Assembly (NCBI RefSeq): GCF_900188125.1 | Contig: NZ_FZOW01000008.1 | Span: forward strand, 186,001 to 250,000 | Length of the DNA stretch: 64,000 nucleotides | From: Rhodococcoides kyotonense | GTDB taxonomy: Bacteria; Actinomycetota; Actinomycetes; Mycobacteriales; Mycobacteriaceae | Direction of reading: 5' to 3' | Shown here: positions 34,790-45,149 of the stretch, in pieces | Layout of the letters: the number at the start of each line of letters is the position of its first letter | Position numbering within the stretch: position 1 is the first letter of the stretch | Made by a program: the position numbers and the translations under genes | The notes under the pieces: generated by a model | What the model saw: only the letters and a program-made list of their open reading frames with translations | What the model was told of the DNA's origin: nothing | Databases searched by the model: none

Positions 34790-35728
34790 ATGGTCACCAC
34801 CACCGAACCCAGATCGAGCGGGAAGCAGTCACCTCCCGCCGCTCGACCGCGCCGACGGCGCCGCATCCCCGCGCCGTACATCCTCATTGCACCGGTCGTC
34901 GTGCTGCTCGTCGTCTTCATCTTCTACCCGGTCGGCAGCGTCTTCTACTACAGCCTGCAGTTCTACAATCCGACCACGCCGTGGGACAACGGCTTCGCCG
35001 GGCTCGAGAACTTCAAGATGATGTTCGCCGACGACGCGTTCTGGAACAGCCTCGTCGTCACCGCCAAATGGGTCGGTGTGCAGGTGGTCTTCCAGCTGAT
35101 CCTCGGACTCGGACTGGCACTGCTCGTCAACGAGGTCTTCCGCGGCCGCGGACTCGCGCGTGCATTGGTGTTCTCGCCGTGGGCAGTCTCGGGCGTTCTC
35201 ACCACCGGCATCTGGCTGCTGATCTACAACCCATCAACCGGGTTGTTCAAGCTCCTCGGCTCCATGGGCATCGGCGACGGCACCGCCGCACCGATCGCCG
35301 ATCCCGACACCGCATTCTGGGCCACCAGCGTCGCCGAATTGTGGCGTGGTGTTCCGTTTTTCGCGATTCTGATTCTCGCCGAACTCCAGAGTGCACCGAA
35401 GGATCTGTACGAGGCCGCGAACGTCGACGGCGCAAACCGGTGGCAGCGTTTCCGATTCGTCACCCTTCCCCACCTGAAGGCAGTCATCATCCTGTCGACA
35501 CTGCTTCGTGGCGTGTGGGAGTTCAACAATGTCGACCTCCTCTACACGCTCACGTCGGGCGGACCGGCCGACGTCACGACGACACTGCCGCTATATGTTT
35601 CCCAACTCGCCACCACCGCACAGGACTTCGGATACGGCTCGGCACTGACCACCGTGGCATTCGTGATCCTGCTCTTCTGCTCGATCCTCTACTTGCGCCT
35701 CAGCAAGTTCAACAGTGACAAGGCCTGA
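34790..35728 (+). CDS. carbohydrate ABC transporter permease (MalF-type)
   Basis: 312 residues; a basic N-terminus (RPRRRRRIPAP), then six membrane spans, with the EAA loop DLYEAANVDGANRWQRFRFVTLPHL. First gene of a permease-permease-binding protein set, 5 nt before the next. The island around it degrades uronic and aldaric acids, so one of these, or an oligouronide, is the probable cargo. Confidence 0.9.
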   Translation: MVTTTEPRSSGKQSPPAARPRRRRRIPAPYILIAPVVVLLVVFIFYPVGSVFYYSLQFYNPTTPWDNGFAGLENFKMMFADDAFWNSLVVTAKWVGVQVVFQLILGLGLALLVNEVFRGRGLARALVFSPWAVSGVLTTGIWLLIYNPSTGLFKLLGSMGIGDGTAAPIADPDTAFWATSVAELWRGVPFFAILILAELQSAPKDLYEAANVDGANRWQRFRFVTLPHLKAVIILSTLLRGVWEFNNVDLLYTLTSGGPADVTTTLPLYVSQLATTAQDFGYGSALTTVAFVILLFCSILYLRLSKFNSDKA

Positions 35729-35733
35729 GAGAT

Positions 35734-36615
35734 ATGACCACTACCGCCGATCGACCGGTGATCCACACGCCGGTGCCCGAATCCGCTGACGAGTTCCGAG
35801 TACACAAGAAGAAGCCGCGCTTTCTCAGCGTCGGATTCCCTCTCGCGCTCTACCTTCTGTTCACCCTCGTTCCGTTCTACTGGATGATCGTCTTCGCGTT
35901 CCGGCCCGCAGGCTCGAACTCGATGCTCCCGTGGCCCATCACGTTCGAGCACTTCGACACCGTCTGGAACACACTGGGATTCAGCTTCTTCTTCAAGAAC
36001 AGTCTCATCGTCGCCGGACTGTCGCTCGTCCTGACAACGTTCGTCGCACTCGCGACCGGATACGCCCTGGCACGCTTCAAGTTCCGCGCCAAGATCCCCC
36101 TCGTGATGGCGCTGCTGTGCAGCCAGTTCGTCCCGGGCGCCATGCTTCTCATCCCGCTGTTCCAGGTCTTCCGCGAGATGGGTCTGGTCAACAACCTGTT
36201 CGGCCTCATCGTCGCCGACACCGTCTTCCAGCTCCCGCTCGCCGCAATGCTGATGGCAGGCTTCATCGCTCAGATCCCCGTAGAACTCGAAGAAGCAGCA
36301 ATGGTCGACGGCTGTTCCCGCATGCGTGCGTTCCGGATCATCATGCTGCCGTTGTTGCGCCCGGGGCTCATCGCGGTCGGATCGTTCGCGTTCATCGGCA
36401 GCTGGAACAACTTCCTCTTCGGCTTGATGTTCATCAGTAGCCAGGAGAAGTTCACGCTCCCTGTCGGATTGAGCTACACCATCGGCTCCTACAACGTCGA
36501 CTTCGGCGTCCTCGCTGCCGGCGGTCTCATCGCTGCGGTTCCGGTCGTCGCCGTGTTCGCCGTCATCCAGAAGTACCTCGTCCAGGGCCTCAGCGCCGGC
36601 GCAGTGAAGGGCTGA
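35734..36615 (+). CDS. carbohydrate ABC transporter permease (MalG-type)
   Basis: 293 residues with six membrane spans and the EAA loop ELEEAAMVDGCSRMRAFRIIMLPLLRPG. Partner of the permease at 34790. Only two bases separate it from the binding-protein gene, so the set is co-translated. Confidence 0.9.
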   Translation: MTTTADRPVIHTPVPESADEFRVHKKKPRFLSVGFPLALYLLFTLVPFYWMIVFAFRPAGSNSMLPWPITFEHFDTVWNTLGFSFFFKNSLIVAGLSLVLTTFVALATGYALARFKFRAKIPLVMALLCSQFVPGAMLLIPLFQVFREMGLVNNLFGLIVADTVFQLPLAAMLMAGFIAQIPVELEEAAMVDGCSRMRAFRIIMLPLLRPGLIAVGSFAFIGSWNNFLFGLMFISSQEKFTLPVGLSYTIGSYNVDFGVLAAGGLIAAVPVVAVFAVIQKYLVQGLSAGAVKG

Positions 36616-36617
36616 TC

Positions 36618-37940
36618 ATGTTGAACCACTTGACAAGAAGAACCCTGCTCGTCGGCACCGTCGCCGCCGTCGTTCTCGCCGGATGCAGCTCCGAAACATC
36701 GTTGCCCGACGGCGCACTCGGCGACCCGAACAGCGGCACACTCACGTTCTGGGACAACAATGCGGGCCCAGATCGAACTCCGTTGTACGAAGAGCTGATT
36801 CGACGGTTCGAGGCCGCCAATCCCGGCATCGACATCGAGTACGTCGGACTGCCGTCGGACAGTGCGCAGCAGAAGTATCAGACCGCCCTGGCCGGCGGCT
36901 CGGCACCCGACCTCGGAATCGTGTCGACGGCCTATCTCGCGCCGCTGGTCGCGCAGAACGCCGTCATCCCGCTCGACGATTTCGTGGCCGCGTCGCCGCA
37001 GAAGGACGAGTACGACCCCAAGATCATCGAGTCCGCGAAGGAGTCCGGAGGCGGCCAGAACCTGTACGGGCTTCCCTACACCAGCAACAACGCGACGCTC
37101 TGGTACCGCGCCGACTGGTTCGACGAGGCAGGCATCGCGCCGCCCGACACGTGGGACGAGTTCTACTCTGCCGCACAGGAACTGACCGACAAGGACGCCG
37201 GTCGATACGGCTTCACCATTCGCGGCGGCGCCGGATCGATCTACCCACTGCTGCAGTACATGTTCGCCTCCACCGGCATCACCAACTTCTTCGACGGTGA
37301 CACCTCGACGGTCAACCGGCCCGACATGGTCGACGCGATCGAGCGTTTCGCCGCGTTGTACGACGTCGACACACCCACCGCCGACGTCAACAACGGCTTT
37401 CCCCAGATGGTCGCCAGCTTCGGTGGCGGCTCTGTTGCGATGATGCAACACAATCTCGGCTCCTTGAGCAACCACGAGAAAGCATTGGGCGACAAGGTCG
37501 GAGCCGTCGCACTCCCCGTCGCGGACAACGGCGTCCGAACGGTCATGACGGACCCGTTCCCGTCGTACACGATCTTCAAGAGCAGCAAACATCAGGCCGC
37601 AGCGTGGAAGTTCCTCGAGTTCATGACGTCTCCGGACTCGCAGGCGTACTGGAACGAGAACGTCGGACAGATCCCGGTCAACACTGTGGCACGTTCGGCG
37701 CCGTCGTTCCAGAACATGCCGTCGGTCCAGGCGGCACAAGCGGTGCTCGACGACCCGAAGACCGTGCTCGTCACACCGCCGGACTACCTCGCGGCGTTCG
37801 GCAAGATCGTCCAGGTCCAGATGCTGGGCGAATGGCAGAAGGTGTTGATCGGCCAGCTCAGCGCTCAGGACTTCGCCGACGACTTCGCCGACAAGCTCGA
37901 CCGCGCAAAAGCCAAATACGATGCCCGCCAGGGTAAATAG
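36618..37940 (+). CDS. sugar ABC transporter substrate-binding lipoprotein
   Basis: 440 residues. A lipoprotein signal (LLVGTVAAVVLAGC, Cys near residue 20) is followed by a solute-binding family 1 domain: GTLTFWDNNAGPDRTPLYEELIRRFEAANPGI, LPYTSNNATLWYRADWFDEAG, ASTGITNFFDGD. It is anchored outside the membrane and hands its ligand to the two permeases. The ATPase is probably the one encoded at 30274. Confidence 0.9.
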   Translation: MLNHLTRRTLLVGTVAAVVLAGCSSETSLPDGALGDPNSGTLTFWDNNAGPDRTPLYEELIRRFEAANPGIDIEYVGLPSDSAQQKYQTALAGGSAPDLGIVSTAYLAPLVAQNAVIPLDDFVAASPQKDEYDPKIIESAKESGGGQNLYGLPYTSNNATLWYRADWFDEAGIAPPDTWDEFYSAAQELTDKDAGRYGFTIRGGAGSIYPLLQYMFASTGITNFFDGDTSTVNRPDMVDAIERFAALYDVDTPTADVNNGFPQMVASFGGGSVAMMQHNLGSLSNHEKALGDKVGAVALPVADNGVRTVMTDPFPSYTIFKSSKHQAAAWKFLEFMTSPDSQAYWNENVGQIPVNTVARSAPSFQNMPSVQAAQAVLDDPKTVLVTPPDYLAAFGKIVQVQMLGEWQKVLIGQLSAQDFADDFADKLDRAKAKYDARQGK

Positions 37941-37953
37941 GGGATCATCCATC

Positions 37954-39114
37954 ATGTCCAGCGTCATCACGGAAGTTGCCGTGCAGGTGTTCAAGACGGA
38001 GGCACGCACTGCGGTCGACTCGTACGGACACCGCCATCCAGGACCGTCGATTCAGACCACGCAAGCATTGCTGCGAATCACCGACTCCGACGGCGTGAGC
38101 GGCTACGCACTCGGAAAGCCGAACTACCTGCGTCAGGATCAGGTGGAGCAATCGTTCCGCTCGGTGTTGATCGGGACGGACCCGCTCGCCCGAGAAGCCA
38201 TCGAGAAGAAATTCGCGATTCGCCAGCGGACCAAGGCCGTCGAACTGCCCGAGCACACACTCAGCTACATCGACCAGGCTCTGTGGGACCTGGCGGGCAA
38301 CAAGTTCGACACCCCGGTGTGGAAGTTGTTGGGCGGCTCTCGGTCCGAGGTCAAGGCGTACGCCAGTACGATGTGCGGCGACGACATCGACGGTGGGCTG
38401 GCCACCCCCGAGGACTATGCGAATTTCGCTATCGACCTGAAAGCGCGCGGTTACCAAGGGATCAAGCTGCACACGTGGATGCCGCCGCTGCCGGGAGCAC
38501 CGAACGTCAGCCGCGACATCGATGCATGCGCGGCGGTACGAGATGCCGTCGGGCCAGGGTTTTCGTTGATGCTCGACGGCTATCACTGGTACTCGCGGAC
38601 CGAGGCACTCACGCTCGGTCGCGAGCTCGACCGGCTGAAGTTCGCGTGGTTCGAGGAGCCGATGGACGAGTTCTCGCTGCGCTCGTACAAGTGGCTCGCG
38701 GATCAGATCGACACCCCCGTGATCGGGCCCGAGACGACGCCCGGTCGTCACAAGTCACGGTCGGAGTGGATCGTCAACGAGGCATGCGACATCCTCCGCG
38801 TCGGAGCGATGAACGGCGGCGGCATCACACCTGCCCTCAAGACGGTGCACATGGCCGACGGCTTCGGCTTGGAGTGCGAGATCCACGGCAACGGTGCGCC
38901 GAACCTCGCGCTCGTCGGCGGCGCTCCGAATATCCAGTGGTACGAGCGCGGACTGCTGCACCCGCACACCGATTACGACTGGGTTCCGCCGCACCTGAAG
39001 TCCATCGTCGACGCCATCGACTCGAACGGCATCGTGCAGATGCCGGAGCGCCCGGGCCTGGGTGAGGAGTTCGACCACGAGTTCATCTCGGCGAATCTCG
39101 TCGGCGAATACTGA
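37954..39114 (+). CDS. enolase-superfamily (mandelate racemase group) acid-sugar dehydratase, specificity unknown
   Basis: 386 residues from ATG 37954, 13 nt after the binding-protein gene. Metal ligands D208 (LMLDGYHWY), E234 (WFEEPMDE) and E260 (GPETTPG) are present, with a base pair K171-x-H173 (GIKLHTWMPP) and H311 (EIHGNGAPN). The K-x-H motif differs from the K-x-K of the other three dehydratases in the island. The family dehydrates or epimerises sugar acids; co-transcription with the transporter suggests the substrate is the imported compound. Confidence 0.8.
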   Translation: MSSVITEVAVQVFKTEARTAVDSYGHRHPGPSIQTTQALLRITDSDGVSGYALGKPNYLRQDQVEQSFRSVLIGTDPLAREAIEKKFAIRQRTKAVELPEHTLSYIDQALWDLAGNKFDTPVWKLLGGSRSEVKAYASTMCGDDIDGGLATPEDYANFAIDLKARGYQGIKLHTWMPPLPGAPNVSRDIDACAAVRDAVGPGFSLMLDGYHWYSRTEALTLGRELDRLKFAWFEEPMDEFSLRSYKWLADQIDTPVIGPETTPGRHKSRSEWIVNEACDILRVGAMNGGGITPALKTVHMADGFGLECEIHGNGAPNLALVGGAPNIQWYERGLLHPHTDYDWVPPHLKSIVDAIDSNGIVQMPERPGLGEEFDHEFISANLVGEY

Positions 39115-39162
39115 GTTCGTCGTGAAAAGTGCGTCCGTGGGTGAAACATCGTTCGAAATGAG

Positions 39163-39173
39163 GGACACTGTCC
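39163..39173. promoter_or_regulatory. palindrome at the IclR gene start
   Basis: GGACACTGTCC, 5-bp arms round one base, lies just ahead of the ATG at 39176, inside a wider ATGAGG...CCTCAT dyad (39158-39177). A protein bound here would block translation initiation or transcription of the IclR gene, as in autoregulation. Confidence 0.4.
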
Positions 39174-39175
39174 TC

Positions 39176-39961
39176 ATGGTGAACGACGTCAAAGAGGCCA
39201 CTACCCCGGTGAAGTCCGCCGAACGCACCATCCACATTCTCGAGACGTTGGCGGCGTCGCCGACGCGCATGAGTCTGGGCGAACTGCAGGAGGCGTGCAA
39301 GTACCCGCGATCGAGCTTGCACGCGCTCCTGCGCACCCTGAAGGACCTGCGGTGGATCGAGGCCGACGAGTCCGGTTCGCGCTACGGCATCGGAACGCAC
39401 GCACTGCTGACCGGCACGTCCTACCTCGACAAGGATTCGGTGGTGGGGCGTGCTGCGGCCGTGCTCGAGGCTCTACGTTCCGATGTGCGGCACACCGTTC
39501 ACTTCGCCCGACGTGACGAGGACCAGGTCATCTACCTCGCCAGCCGCGGGTCGAAGCTCGAGGTCAGGCGCATGCACCGCGTCGGCCGCAAGTTGCCGTG
39601 TCACGTCACCGCGTTGGGCCAGGCGCTGCTCGCGGAGCTGACCACCGACGAGGTCACGCAGCTGCTCCCCCAGAAGCTCGAGCGGTACACCGACAACACC
39701 ATCGTCGACCGGGATGCACTGATCGCCGAGCTCGCCGAGGTTCGCAAGCGCGGGTGGTCGCTCGAGCAGGAACAGGGCACGCCCGGTGTCGTCTGTATCG
39801 CCACTGTCGTGCCCTATCGAATTCCGGCTACCGACGCATTGAGCGTGTCGATGCCGGCGGAGGTGGCGTCGTACCCGGGTGAGTTGGAGCGGATCGCGGG
39901 TGTACTGACCAAGCACGCCGACGCGTGGGCCCGGGAGCTCAGGGCCGAAGGCGTGCGGTAG
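39176..39961 (+). CDS. IclR-family transcriptional regulator
   Basis: 261 residues from ATG 39176; ATG at 39158 is an alternative. The winged helix (SAERTIHILETLAASPTRMSLGELQEACKYPRSSLHALLRTL) is followed by the IclR effector domain (RVGRKLPCHVTALGQALLAEL, SLEQEQGTPGVVCIATVV). It sits at the end of the transporter/dehydratase operon and is the natural candidate for the operators at 31405, 34616 and 34647. The stop is followed at once by GGGGGCTTCGCCCC and repeat A5. Confidence 0.88.
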   Translation: MVNDVKEATTPVKSAERTIHILETLAASPTRMSLGELQEACKYPRSSLHALLRTLKDLRWIEADESGSRYGIGTHALLTGTSYLDKDSVVGRAAAVLEALRSDVRHTVHFARRDEDQVIYLASRGSKLEVRRMHRVGRKLPCHVTALGQALLAELTTDEVTQLLPQKLERYTDNTIVDRDALIAELAEVRKRGWSLEQEQGTPGVVCIATVVPYRIPATDALSVSMPAEVASYPGELERIAGVLTKHADAWARELRAEGVR

Positions 39962-39974
39962 GGGGCTTCGCCCC

Positions 39975-40050
39975 ATGTGCACGAAAATACATAGCGGCAG
40001 GAGTGGAGCCTGCGGAACGACCCGAAGGCACTATGTATTTTCGTGCACAT
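39975..40050. repeat. family A palindromic element, copy A5 (long loop)
   Basis: ATGTGCACGAAAATACATAG (39975-39994) and CTATGTATTTTCGTGCACAT (40031-40050), perfect 20-bp arms. The 36-nt loop holds the GCAGGAGTGGAGCCTGCGGA core. GGGGGCTTCGCCCC precedes the left arm. It lies between the convergent IclR and 2-hydroxyacid dehydrogenase genes; the dehydrogenase stop and its HVHENT tail are in the right arm. Confidence 0.92.
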
Positions 40051-40975
40051 GGCGGATGCGCTGCGCGATATCGCCTACCCGCCCGACGAACGTGTGATGC
40101 GTGACGCCCGACGAGTGCGGGGTCATCAGGATGTTCGGAAGCTCCTCGAAGGCAAGAGAACTCGGCTTCCCGACGCCATCAGGCCCCGGGTACCGGTACC
40201 AGACATCGATGGCGGCAGCGGCGATGGTCCTGTCCGACAACGCGTCGAACAGTGCCTGCTCCTGAACCAACGGTCCGCGACCGACGTTCACCAGGACCCC
40301 GTCCGGCCCGAGAGCCGCCAGTTCGGACGCGCCGATCATCCCTCGCGTGGCGTCGGTCAGCGGCGCCGATACGACGACGACGTCGGACCACTCCATCAGC
40401 TTTCCGAGATCCGAAATATCGGAGTGCCATTCGAGTGCACCGTCGGCGTTCCCGCTGCCGGTCACCGCAGCCCCGACGCATCCGTACGCCTCGAACAACG
40501 CCCACGCCCTCTGGCCGATGTGCCCGAACCCGACGAATCCGATTCGAGCGCCGCTCAGCGACAACGGCTGCGGGATCGACGGGTCGTAGACCGACGTCTC
40601 GAACAGTCCGGTCCGCAGGGCCCGGTCCTGCGACAAGAATTTACGACGCATCATGACCGTGGCCGCGACGATGTACTCGGCTATCGACTGCTCGTGGTGA
40701 AAGGTGTTGCAGACCTGAACATCCGGCCCGAGTCCTGATCGGTCGACGTTGTCCGTCCCGGCGCCGACGACGTGCACCATCTTCAGCTGTGGAGCAGCCT
40801 TGCCCATCGCGGCGCTGAACTTGCCGCCGACGTAGACGTCCGCGTCGGCCAACTCGGTGATCACCGCAGCCTCGTCGAACGGCACGACCCAGACCACGTC
40901 GGCATCATCGGGGAGCTCGCGAAGGAACTGCTCCTTGTGCGGCAGTACGTTTCGATCACCTACGACGATCTTCAT
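40031..40975 (-). CDS. D-isomer-specific 2-hydroxyacid dehydrogenase
   Basis: 314 residues from ATG 40975, overlapping the glucarate dehydratase stop by 4 nt. NAD site [13 protein letters not shown]; active-site Arg in [10 protein letters not shown], and catalytic His in TPHSSG. It would interconvert a 2-oxoacid and a D-2-hydroxyacid. No such step is needed in the standard glucarate route, so it may reduce a side product such as hydroxypyruvate or tartronate semialdehyde. The C-terminal HVHENT and stop are repeat-derived (A5), identical to mtlD. Confidence 0.85.
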   Translation of the reverse strand: MKIVVGDRNVLPHKEQFLRELPDDADVVWVVPFDEAAVITELADADVYVGGKFSAAMGKAAPQLKMVHVVGAGTDNVDRSGLGPDVQVCNTFHHEQSIAEYIVAATVMMRRKFLSQDRALRTGLFETSVYDPSIPQPLSLSGARIGFVGFGHIGQRAWALFEAYGCVGAAVTGSGNADGALEWHSDISDLGKLMEWSDVVVVSAPLTDATRGMIGASELAALGPDGVLVNVGRGPLVQEQALFDALSDRTIAAAAIDVWYRYPGPDGVGKPSSLAFEELPNILMTPHSSGVTHHTFVGRVGDIAQRIRHVHENT

Positions 40976-42318
40976 CGCACGAGCGCAGGACGCTTGCTGT
41001 CGAACGCCCAGCCGTCGATCAGGTACCGCATGCCGATCGAGTCGTCGCGCGCGCCGAGCCCTTCGCGCTGGTACAGCTCGTGCGCCGCATCGACTCTCTC
41101 CCAATCGAGTTCGACGCCCAAGCCTGGCTTGTCCGGCACAGTGAGGTAACCGCCCTCGATCTCGTAGGGCTCCTTCGTGACTCGCTGCCCGTCCTGCCAG
41201 ATCCAGTGCGTGTCGATGGCGGTGATGTTGCCCGGAGCTGCAGCGGCGACATGAGTGAACATCGCAAGGGAGACGTCGAAGTGGTTGTTGGAGTGCGATC
41301 CCCACGTCAGGCCCCACGCGTCGCACAGTTGCGCGACGCGGACGGAACCGTTCATCGTCCAGAAGTGCGGGTCGGCAAGCGGAATGTCGACGGCACCCGA
41401 GCGGATGGTGTGGCCCATTTCGCGCCAGTCCGTGGCGATCATGTTGGTCGCGGTCGGCAGTCCGGTGGCACGTTTGAACTCGGCCATCACTTCACGGCCG
41501 GAGAAGCCGCCCTCGGGGCCGACAGGATCCTCTGCGTAGGCGAGTACATCGCGCAACCCGCGGCATGTCTGAATGGCTTCCTGCAGTAGCCATCCTCCGT
41601 TGGGATCCAACGTGATTCGCGCATCCGGGAACCGCTCGGCCAGTGCCGTCACCGCCGCAGCTTCCTCGGCCGCAGGCAACACACCACCCTTGAGCTTGAA
41701 ATCCTGGAACCCGTAGCGCGCCTGGGCCGCCTCGGCGAGCCGGACCACCGCGTCGGGAGTCAGGGCTTCCTCGTGACGCACCCGCTGCCACGCGTCGGCG
41801 CCTGCCTCTTCGTCACCGGGGGTGCGGTACGCGAGGTCCGTCTTGGCCGAATCGCCGACGAAGAACAGGTAGCCGAGAGCCTGGACCTTCTCGCGCTGCT
41901 GGCCGTCACCGAGAAGGGCGGCGACGCTGACGCCGAGATGCTGTCCCAGCAGATCCAGCAGCGCCGACTCCACAGCGGTGACCGCGTGCACCGCGATGCG
42001 GAGATCGAACGTCTGCGCACCACGCCCTCCGGAGTCTCTGTCTGCGAATGCCTTTCGCATCGAACCGAGAATCGCGTTGTAGGCACCGACCGACTGGCCT
42101 TCGACGAGAGGCCGTGCATCCTCGAGGCAGCGCCGGATAGGCTCGCCGCCGGGCACCTCACCGACGCCTACTCGACCGTCGGAATCGGTCAGCACGACCA
42201 AGTTTCTCGTGAAGTACGGCGCATGGGCGCCACTGAGGTTGAGCAGCATGCCGTCGTGCCCGGCGATCGGGACTACGCGCATCTGGGCGACGACGGGAGT
42301 GGTGTTCTGCGCGTTCAT
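40972..42318 (-). CDS. gudD: D-glucarate dehydratase
   Basis: 448 residues, full length for GudD. Catalytic residues are visible: K208/K210 (DFKLKGG), D238/N240 (LDPNGGW), E263 ([15 protein letters not shown]), N292 (ATNMIATDW), D316 (ADPHFW), H342 ([15 protein letters not shown]). It dehydrates D-glucarate (and L-idarate) to 5-keto-4-deoxyglucarate. It is the first gene of a two-gene minus-strand operon driven from the promoter at 42367, divergent from the semialdehyde dehydrogenase operon. Confidence 0.95.
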   Translation of the reverse strand: MNAQNTTPVVAQMRVVPIAGHDGMLLNLSGAHAPYFTRNLVVLTDSDGRVGVGEVPGGEPIRRCLEDARPLVEGQSVGAYNAILGSMRKAFADRDSGGRGAQTFDLRIAVHAVTAVESALLDLLGQHLGVSVAALLGDGQQREKVQALGYLFFVGDSAKTDLAYRTPGDEEAGADAWQRVRHEEALTPDAVVRLAEAAQARYGFQDFKLKGGVLPAAEEAAAVTALAERFPDARITLDPNGGWLLQEAIQTCRGLRDVLAYAEDPVGPEGGFSGREVMAEFKRATGLPTATNMIATDWREMGHTIRSGAVDIPLADPHFWTMNGSVRVAQLCDAWGLTWGSHSNNHFDVSLAMFTHVAAAAPGNITAIDTHWIWQDGQRVTKEPYEIEGGYLTVPDKPGLGVELDWERVDAAHELYQREGLGARDDSIGMRYLIDGWAFDSKRPALVR

Positions 42319-42366
42319 GATCGAACCTTCTTCGGCGGGGAGATTCAGTGACTCGGCTCACAAAAA

Positions 42367-42421
42367 CCTAAGCACTTAAATTGATTCCTGTCCAACACCA
42401 TCAACGCATGGATTGATCCAT
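42367..42421 (-). promoter_or_regulatory. acid-sugar regulon promoter, site 2 (gudD)
   Basis: Minus strand: TTGGAC (42390-42395 complement), 17-bp spacer, CTTAGG (42367-42372). The upstream box ATCAATCCAT (42408-42417) is at the same distance as in sites 1 and 3, and here extends to the perfect palindrome ATGGATTGATCCAT (42408-42421). Confidence 0.65.
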
Positions 42422-42506
42422 CATCGGCATCGGTGCGGCCGTTCGCCCACGTCACGTCCAGACGTGCAGTGATACCCATGTTGCATCGACAGCGCAGTTA
42501 AAGGTC

Positions 42507-42534
42507 TTGGACACGTATCAATCGAAGGCATAGC
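42507..42534 (+). promoter_or_regulatory. probable promoter of the semialdehyde dehydrogenase operon
   Basis: TTGGAC (42507-42512), 16-bp spacer, CATAGC (42529-42534), resembling the three minus-strand regulon promoters and pointing at the gene starting 42594. The ATNNATNNAT box is not clearly present at the expected distance upstream; the gudD box lies about 90 bp away. Confidence 0.45.
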
Positions 42535-42593
42535 GTCGTCGCCAGTGAGTCAGGTCACGTAGCTGACCGAACAACACGGAACAGGAGTCTCCT

Positions 42594-44192
42594 ATGACAG
42601 CTTCATTGACGCAGTCCACCGAACTCGTCGGCGCGTCGATCATCGCCGGACAGTCCGTTCAAGGCACCGGCACCGCCGTTCACGGGATCGACCCGAGCAC
42701 CGGACAGACATTGGAGCCGTCCTACCGGCACGGGGACCTCGGACAGGTCGAACAGGCTGCAGCTGCCGCGGCCGCGGCGTTCGACGAATACCGATCGACG
42801 TCGTCGGAGACCCGTGCACAGTTCCTCGACGCCATCGCCGACAACATCGCTGCCCTCGGCGACACCCTGATCGAGCGGGCCGTCGCCGAGTCCGGCCTTC
42901 CCGTCGGACGCATCACCGGCGAGGTCGGCCGCACGACGGGTCAGCTGCGACTGTTCGCATCGGTGCTGCGTGAGGGCAGTTGGAACGGCGCCCGCATCGA
43001 CCCGGCACTCCCCGACCGCGCGCCACTCCCGCGCGCCGACATCCGTCAGCGAAAGGTCGCCCTCGGCCCCGTCGTCGTGTTCGGCGCCAGCAACTTTCCG
43101 CTCGCGTTCTCCGTCGCAGGCGGCGACACCGCGTCGGCGCTCGCTGCAGGCTGCCCCGTCATCGTCAAGGCGCACGACGCGCATCCCGGCACCTCCGAGC
43201 TCGTCGGCCGCGCCATCGCCGACGCCGTGGCCTCCACGGGAATGCCGTCGGGCACGTTCTCGCTGCTGTACGGCTCAGGTCGCACACTCGGCACTGCGCT
43301 CGTCACCGACCCTCGCGTCAAGGCAGTCGGTTTCACCGGATCACGTTCGGGTGGAACAGCTCTCGTCGCCGCAGCCGCAGGACGCCGGGAGCCGATCCCC
43401 GTCTACGCCGAGATGAGTTCCATCAACCCGGTCTTCGTGCTCGACGCGGCTCTCGAGACACGAGGAGCCGATCTCGGACGTGCCTTCGTCGCATCCCTGA
43501 CGCTCGGCTCCGGCCAGTTCTGCACCAACCCCGGACTCGTGATCGCCGTCGACGGCCCAGGCCTCGAAGCCTTCGTGCAGGCCGCGGACGAGGCTGTATC
43601 CGCGAGCACCCCGACGACGATGTTGACCCCGAACATCGCCGCGTCCTACGCAAGTGGCGTCGAAGAACTCGCAAAGTCGGCGACCACCGTCGCGCGCGGC
43701 ACCGAGACGGATGCACCGAACGCCTGCCGCGCGGCACTGTTCGTCACGGACGCAGACAGTTTCGTCACGAGTGAGGTCGAGCAGCAGGAAGTGTTCGGAT
43801 CGTCCAGCCTGATCGTCCGCTGCACCGACGCGCAGCAGGTACGCGATGTCGCAGCACTCCTCGAAGGCCAGCTCACCGCGACCATCCACGGTGACGAAGC
43901 GGACCACGCCGACGCAGGCAAGCTGCTGAACATCCTCGAACTCAAGGCCGGACGAATCCTGTTCGACGGCTGGCCCACCGGCGTCGAGGTCGGCCACGCC
44001 ATGGTCCACGGCGGACCGTTCCCCGCCACCTCCGATTCGCGCACCACCTCGGTCGGATCGCTTGCCATCGAACGCTTCCTCCGTCCGGTCGCGTACCAGG
44101 ACGTGCCGAAGTCGTTGCTGCCCAGCGCAATCGCCGACGGTAATCCGGACAAGATCTGGCGCCGCATCGACGGCCAGCTCACCCAAGACTGA
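42594..44192 (+). CDS. 2,5-dioxovalerate (alpha-ketoglutarate semialdehyde) dehydrogenase
   Basis: 532 residues, the length of the NADP+-type KGSADH group. N167 ([10 protein letters not shown]), E273 ([11 protein letters not shown]) and C310 (GQFCTNPG) form the aldehyde dehydrogenase active site. It oxidises 2-oxoglutarate semialdehyde to 2-oxoglutarate, the last step of the oxidative uronate pathway. It is first in the operon with KdgD and the second glucarate dehydratase. Confidence 0.92.
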   Translation: MTASLTQSTELVGASIIAGQSVQGTGTAVHGIDPSTGQTLEPSYRHGDLGQVEQAAAAAAAAFDEYRSTSSETRAQFLDAIADNIAALGDTLIERAVAESGLPVGRITGEVGRTTGQLRLFASVLREGSWNGARIDPALPDRAPLPRADIRQRKVALGPVVVFGASNFPLAFSVAGGDTASALAAGCPVIVKAHDAHPGTSELVGRAIADAVASTGMPSGTFSLLYGSGRTLGTALVTDPRVKAVGFTGSRSGGTALVAAAAGRREPIPVYAEMSSINPVFVLDAALETRGADLGRAFVASLTLGSGQFCTNPGLVIAVDGPGLEAFVQAADEAVSASTPTTMLTPNIAASYASGVEELAKSATTVARGTETDAPNACRAALFVTDADSFVTSEVEQQEVFGSSSLIVRCTDAQQVRDVAALLEGQLTATIHGDEADHADAGKLLNILELKAGRILFDGWPTGVEVGHAMVHGGPFPATSDSRTTSVGSLAIERFLRPVAYQDVPKSLLPSAIADGNPDKIWRRIDGQLTQD

Positions 44193-44222
44193 CACCTTCC
44201 CCCTTCACATCTAGGAGACACA

Positions 44223-45149
44223 ATGCTCGACGGAGTCCTCTTCTTCCCCGTCACCCCGTTCACCGATGCAGGCGAGGTCGACTACGACCTTCTCGCCGCA
44301 CACGTAGCCAAGGGTGTCGACGCAGGCCCCGGTGGAGTCTTCATCGCTTGCGGCACCGGCGAATTCCATGCGCTGGACCTCGAGGAGTTCGGCAAGATCG
44401 TCCGTACCGCGGTCGACGTCGTCGCCGGTCGCGTCCCCGTCTACGCCGGTGCGGGCGGATCCGTCGCACAGGCCAAGGCATTTGCTCGTAGCGCAAAGGC
44501 GAATGGCGCCAACGGTATTCTTCTCCTTCCGCCGTACCTCGTGACGATGCCGCAGGCCGGACTCGTCGGATACACCAAGGCCGTTGCCGACACCACCGAC
44601 CTGCCCCTGATCGTCTACAACCGCGGCAACGCACGCTTCACCGAAGCATCCGCCGTCGAGGTCGCCCAGTTCCCGACAGTCGTCGGATTCAAGGACGGCA
44701 CAGGCGATCTCGATCAGGTCGGCCGCATCGTCCGTGCAGTGCTGGACTCACTCGAGGCGTCGGGCAAGGGTTTCCAGTTCTTCAACGGCCTTCCGACGGC
44801 CGAGGTGTCCCAGCAGGCCTACAAGGCGATCGGTGTCACGCTGTACTCGTCGGCGACGTTCGCGTTCGCTCCCGAACTGGCACTCGCCTTCTACCAGTCG
44901 CTCGAGACCGGAAACGAGAAGCTCACGGCGGCACTGCTTCGCGACTTCTTCCACCCGCTCGTGCGTCTGCGTGACCAGGTCCCCGGCTACGCGGTCTCGC
45001 TGATCAAGGCAGGCGTCACGCTCGAGGGCATCGAGGCCGGACCGGTTCGCCCGCCGCTCGTCGACATCAGCGCGCAGCACCTGACCGAACTCACGCAGAT
45101 CGTCGCCGCGGGACGCGCAGTACTCGCGGACGAGCTCGCGGTGCACTGA
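44223..45149 (+). CDS. kdgD: 5-dehydro-4-deoxyglucarate dehydratase
   Basis: 308 residues of the DapA/NAL class I aldolase fold. K157 in GFKDGTGD is the Schiff-base lysine and Y132 (VYNRGN) the partner tyrosine; CGTGEFHALD is characteristic of KdgD. It decarboxylates and dehydrates 5-keto-4-deoxyglucarate to 2-oxoglutarate semialdehyde, the substrate of the preceding gene product. A clear AGGAG lies before ATG 44223. It shares one base with the next gene start. Confidence 0.94.
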   Translation: MLDGVLFFPVTPFTDAGEVDYDLLAAHVAKGVDAGPGGVFIACGTGEFHALDLEEFGKIVRTAVDVVAGRVPVYAGAGGSVAQAKAFARSAKANGANGILLLPPYLVTMPQAGLVGYTKAVADTTDLPLIVYNRGNARFTEASAVEVAQFPTVVGFKDGTGDLDQVGRIVRAVLDSLEASGKGFQFFNGLPTAEVSQQAYKAIGVTLYSSATFAFAPELALAFYQSLETGNEKLTAALLRDFFHPLVRLRDQVPGYAVSLIKAGVTLEGIEAGPVRPPLVDISAQHLTELTQIVAAGRAVLADELAVH

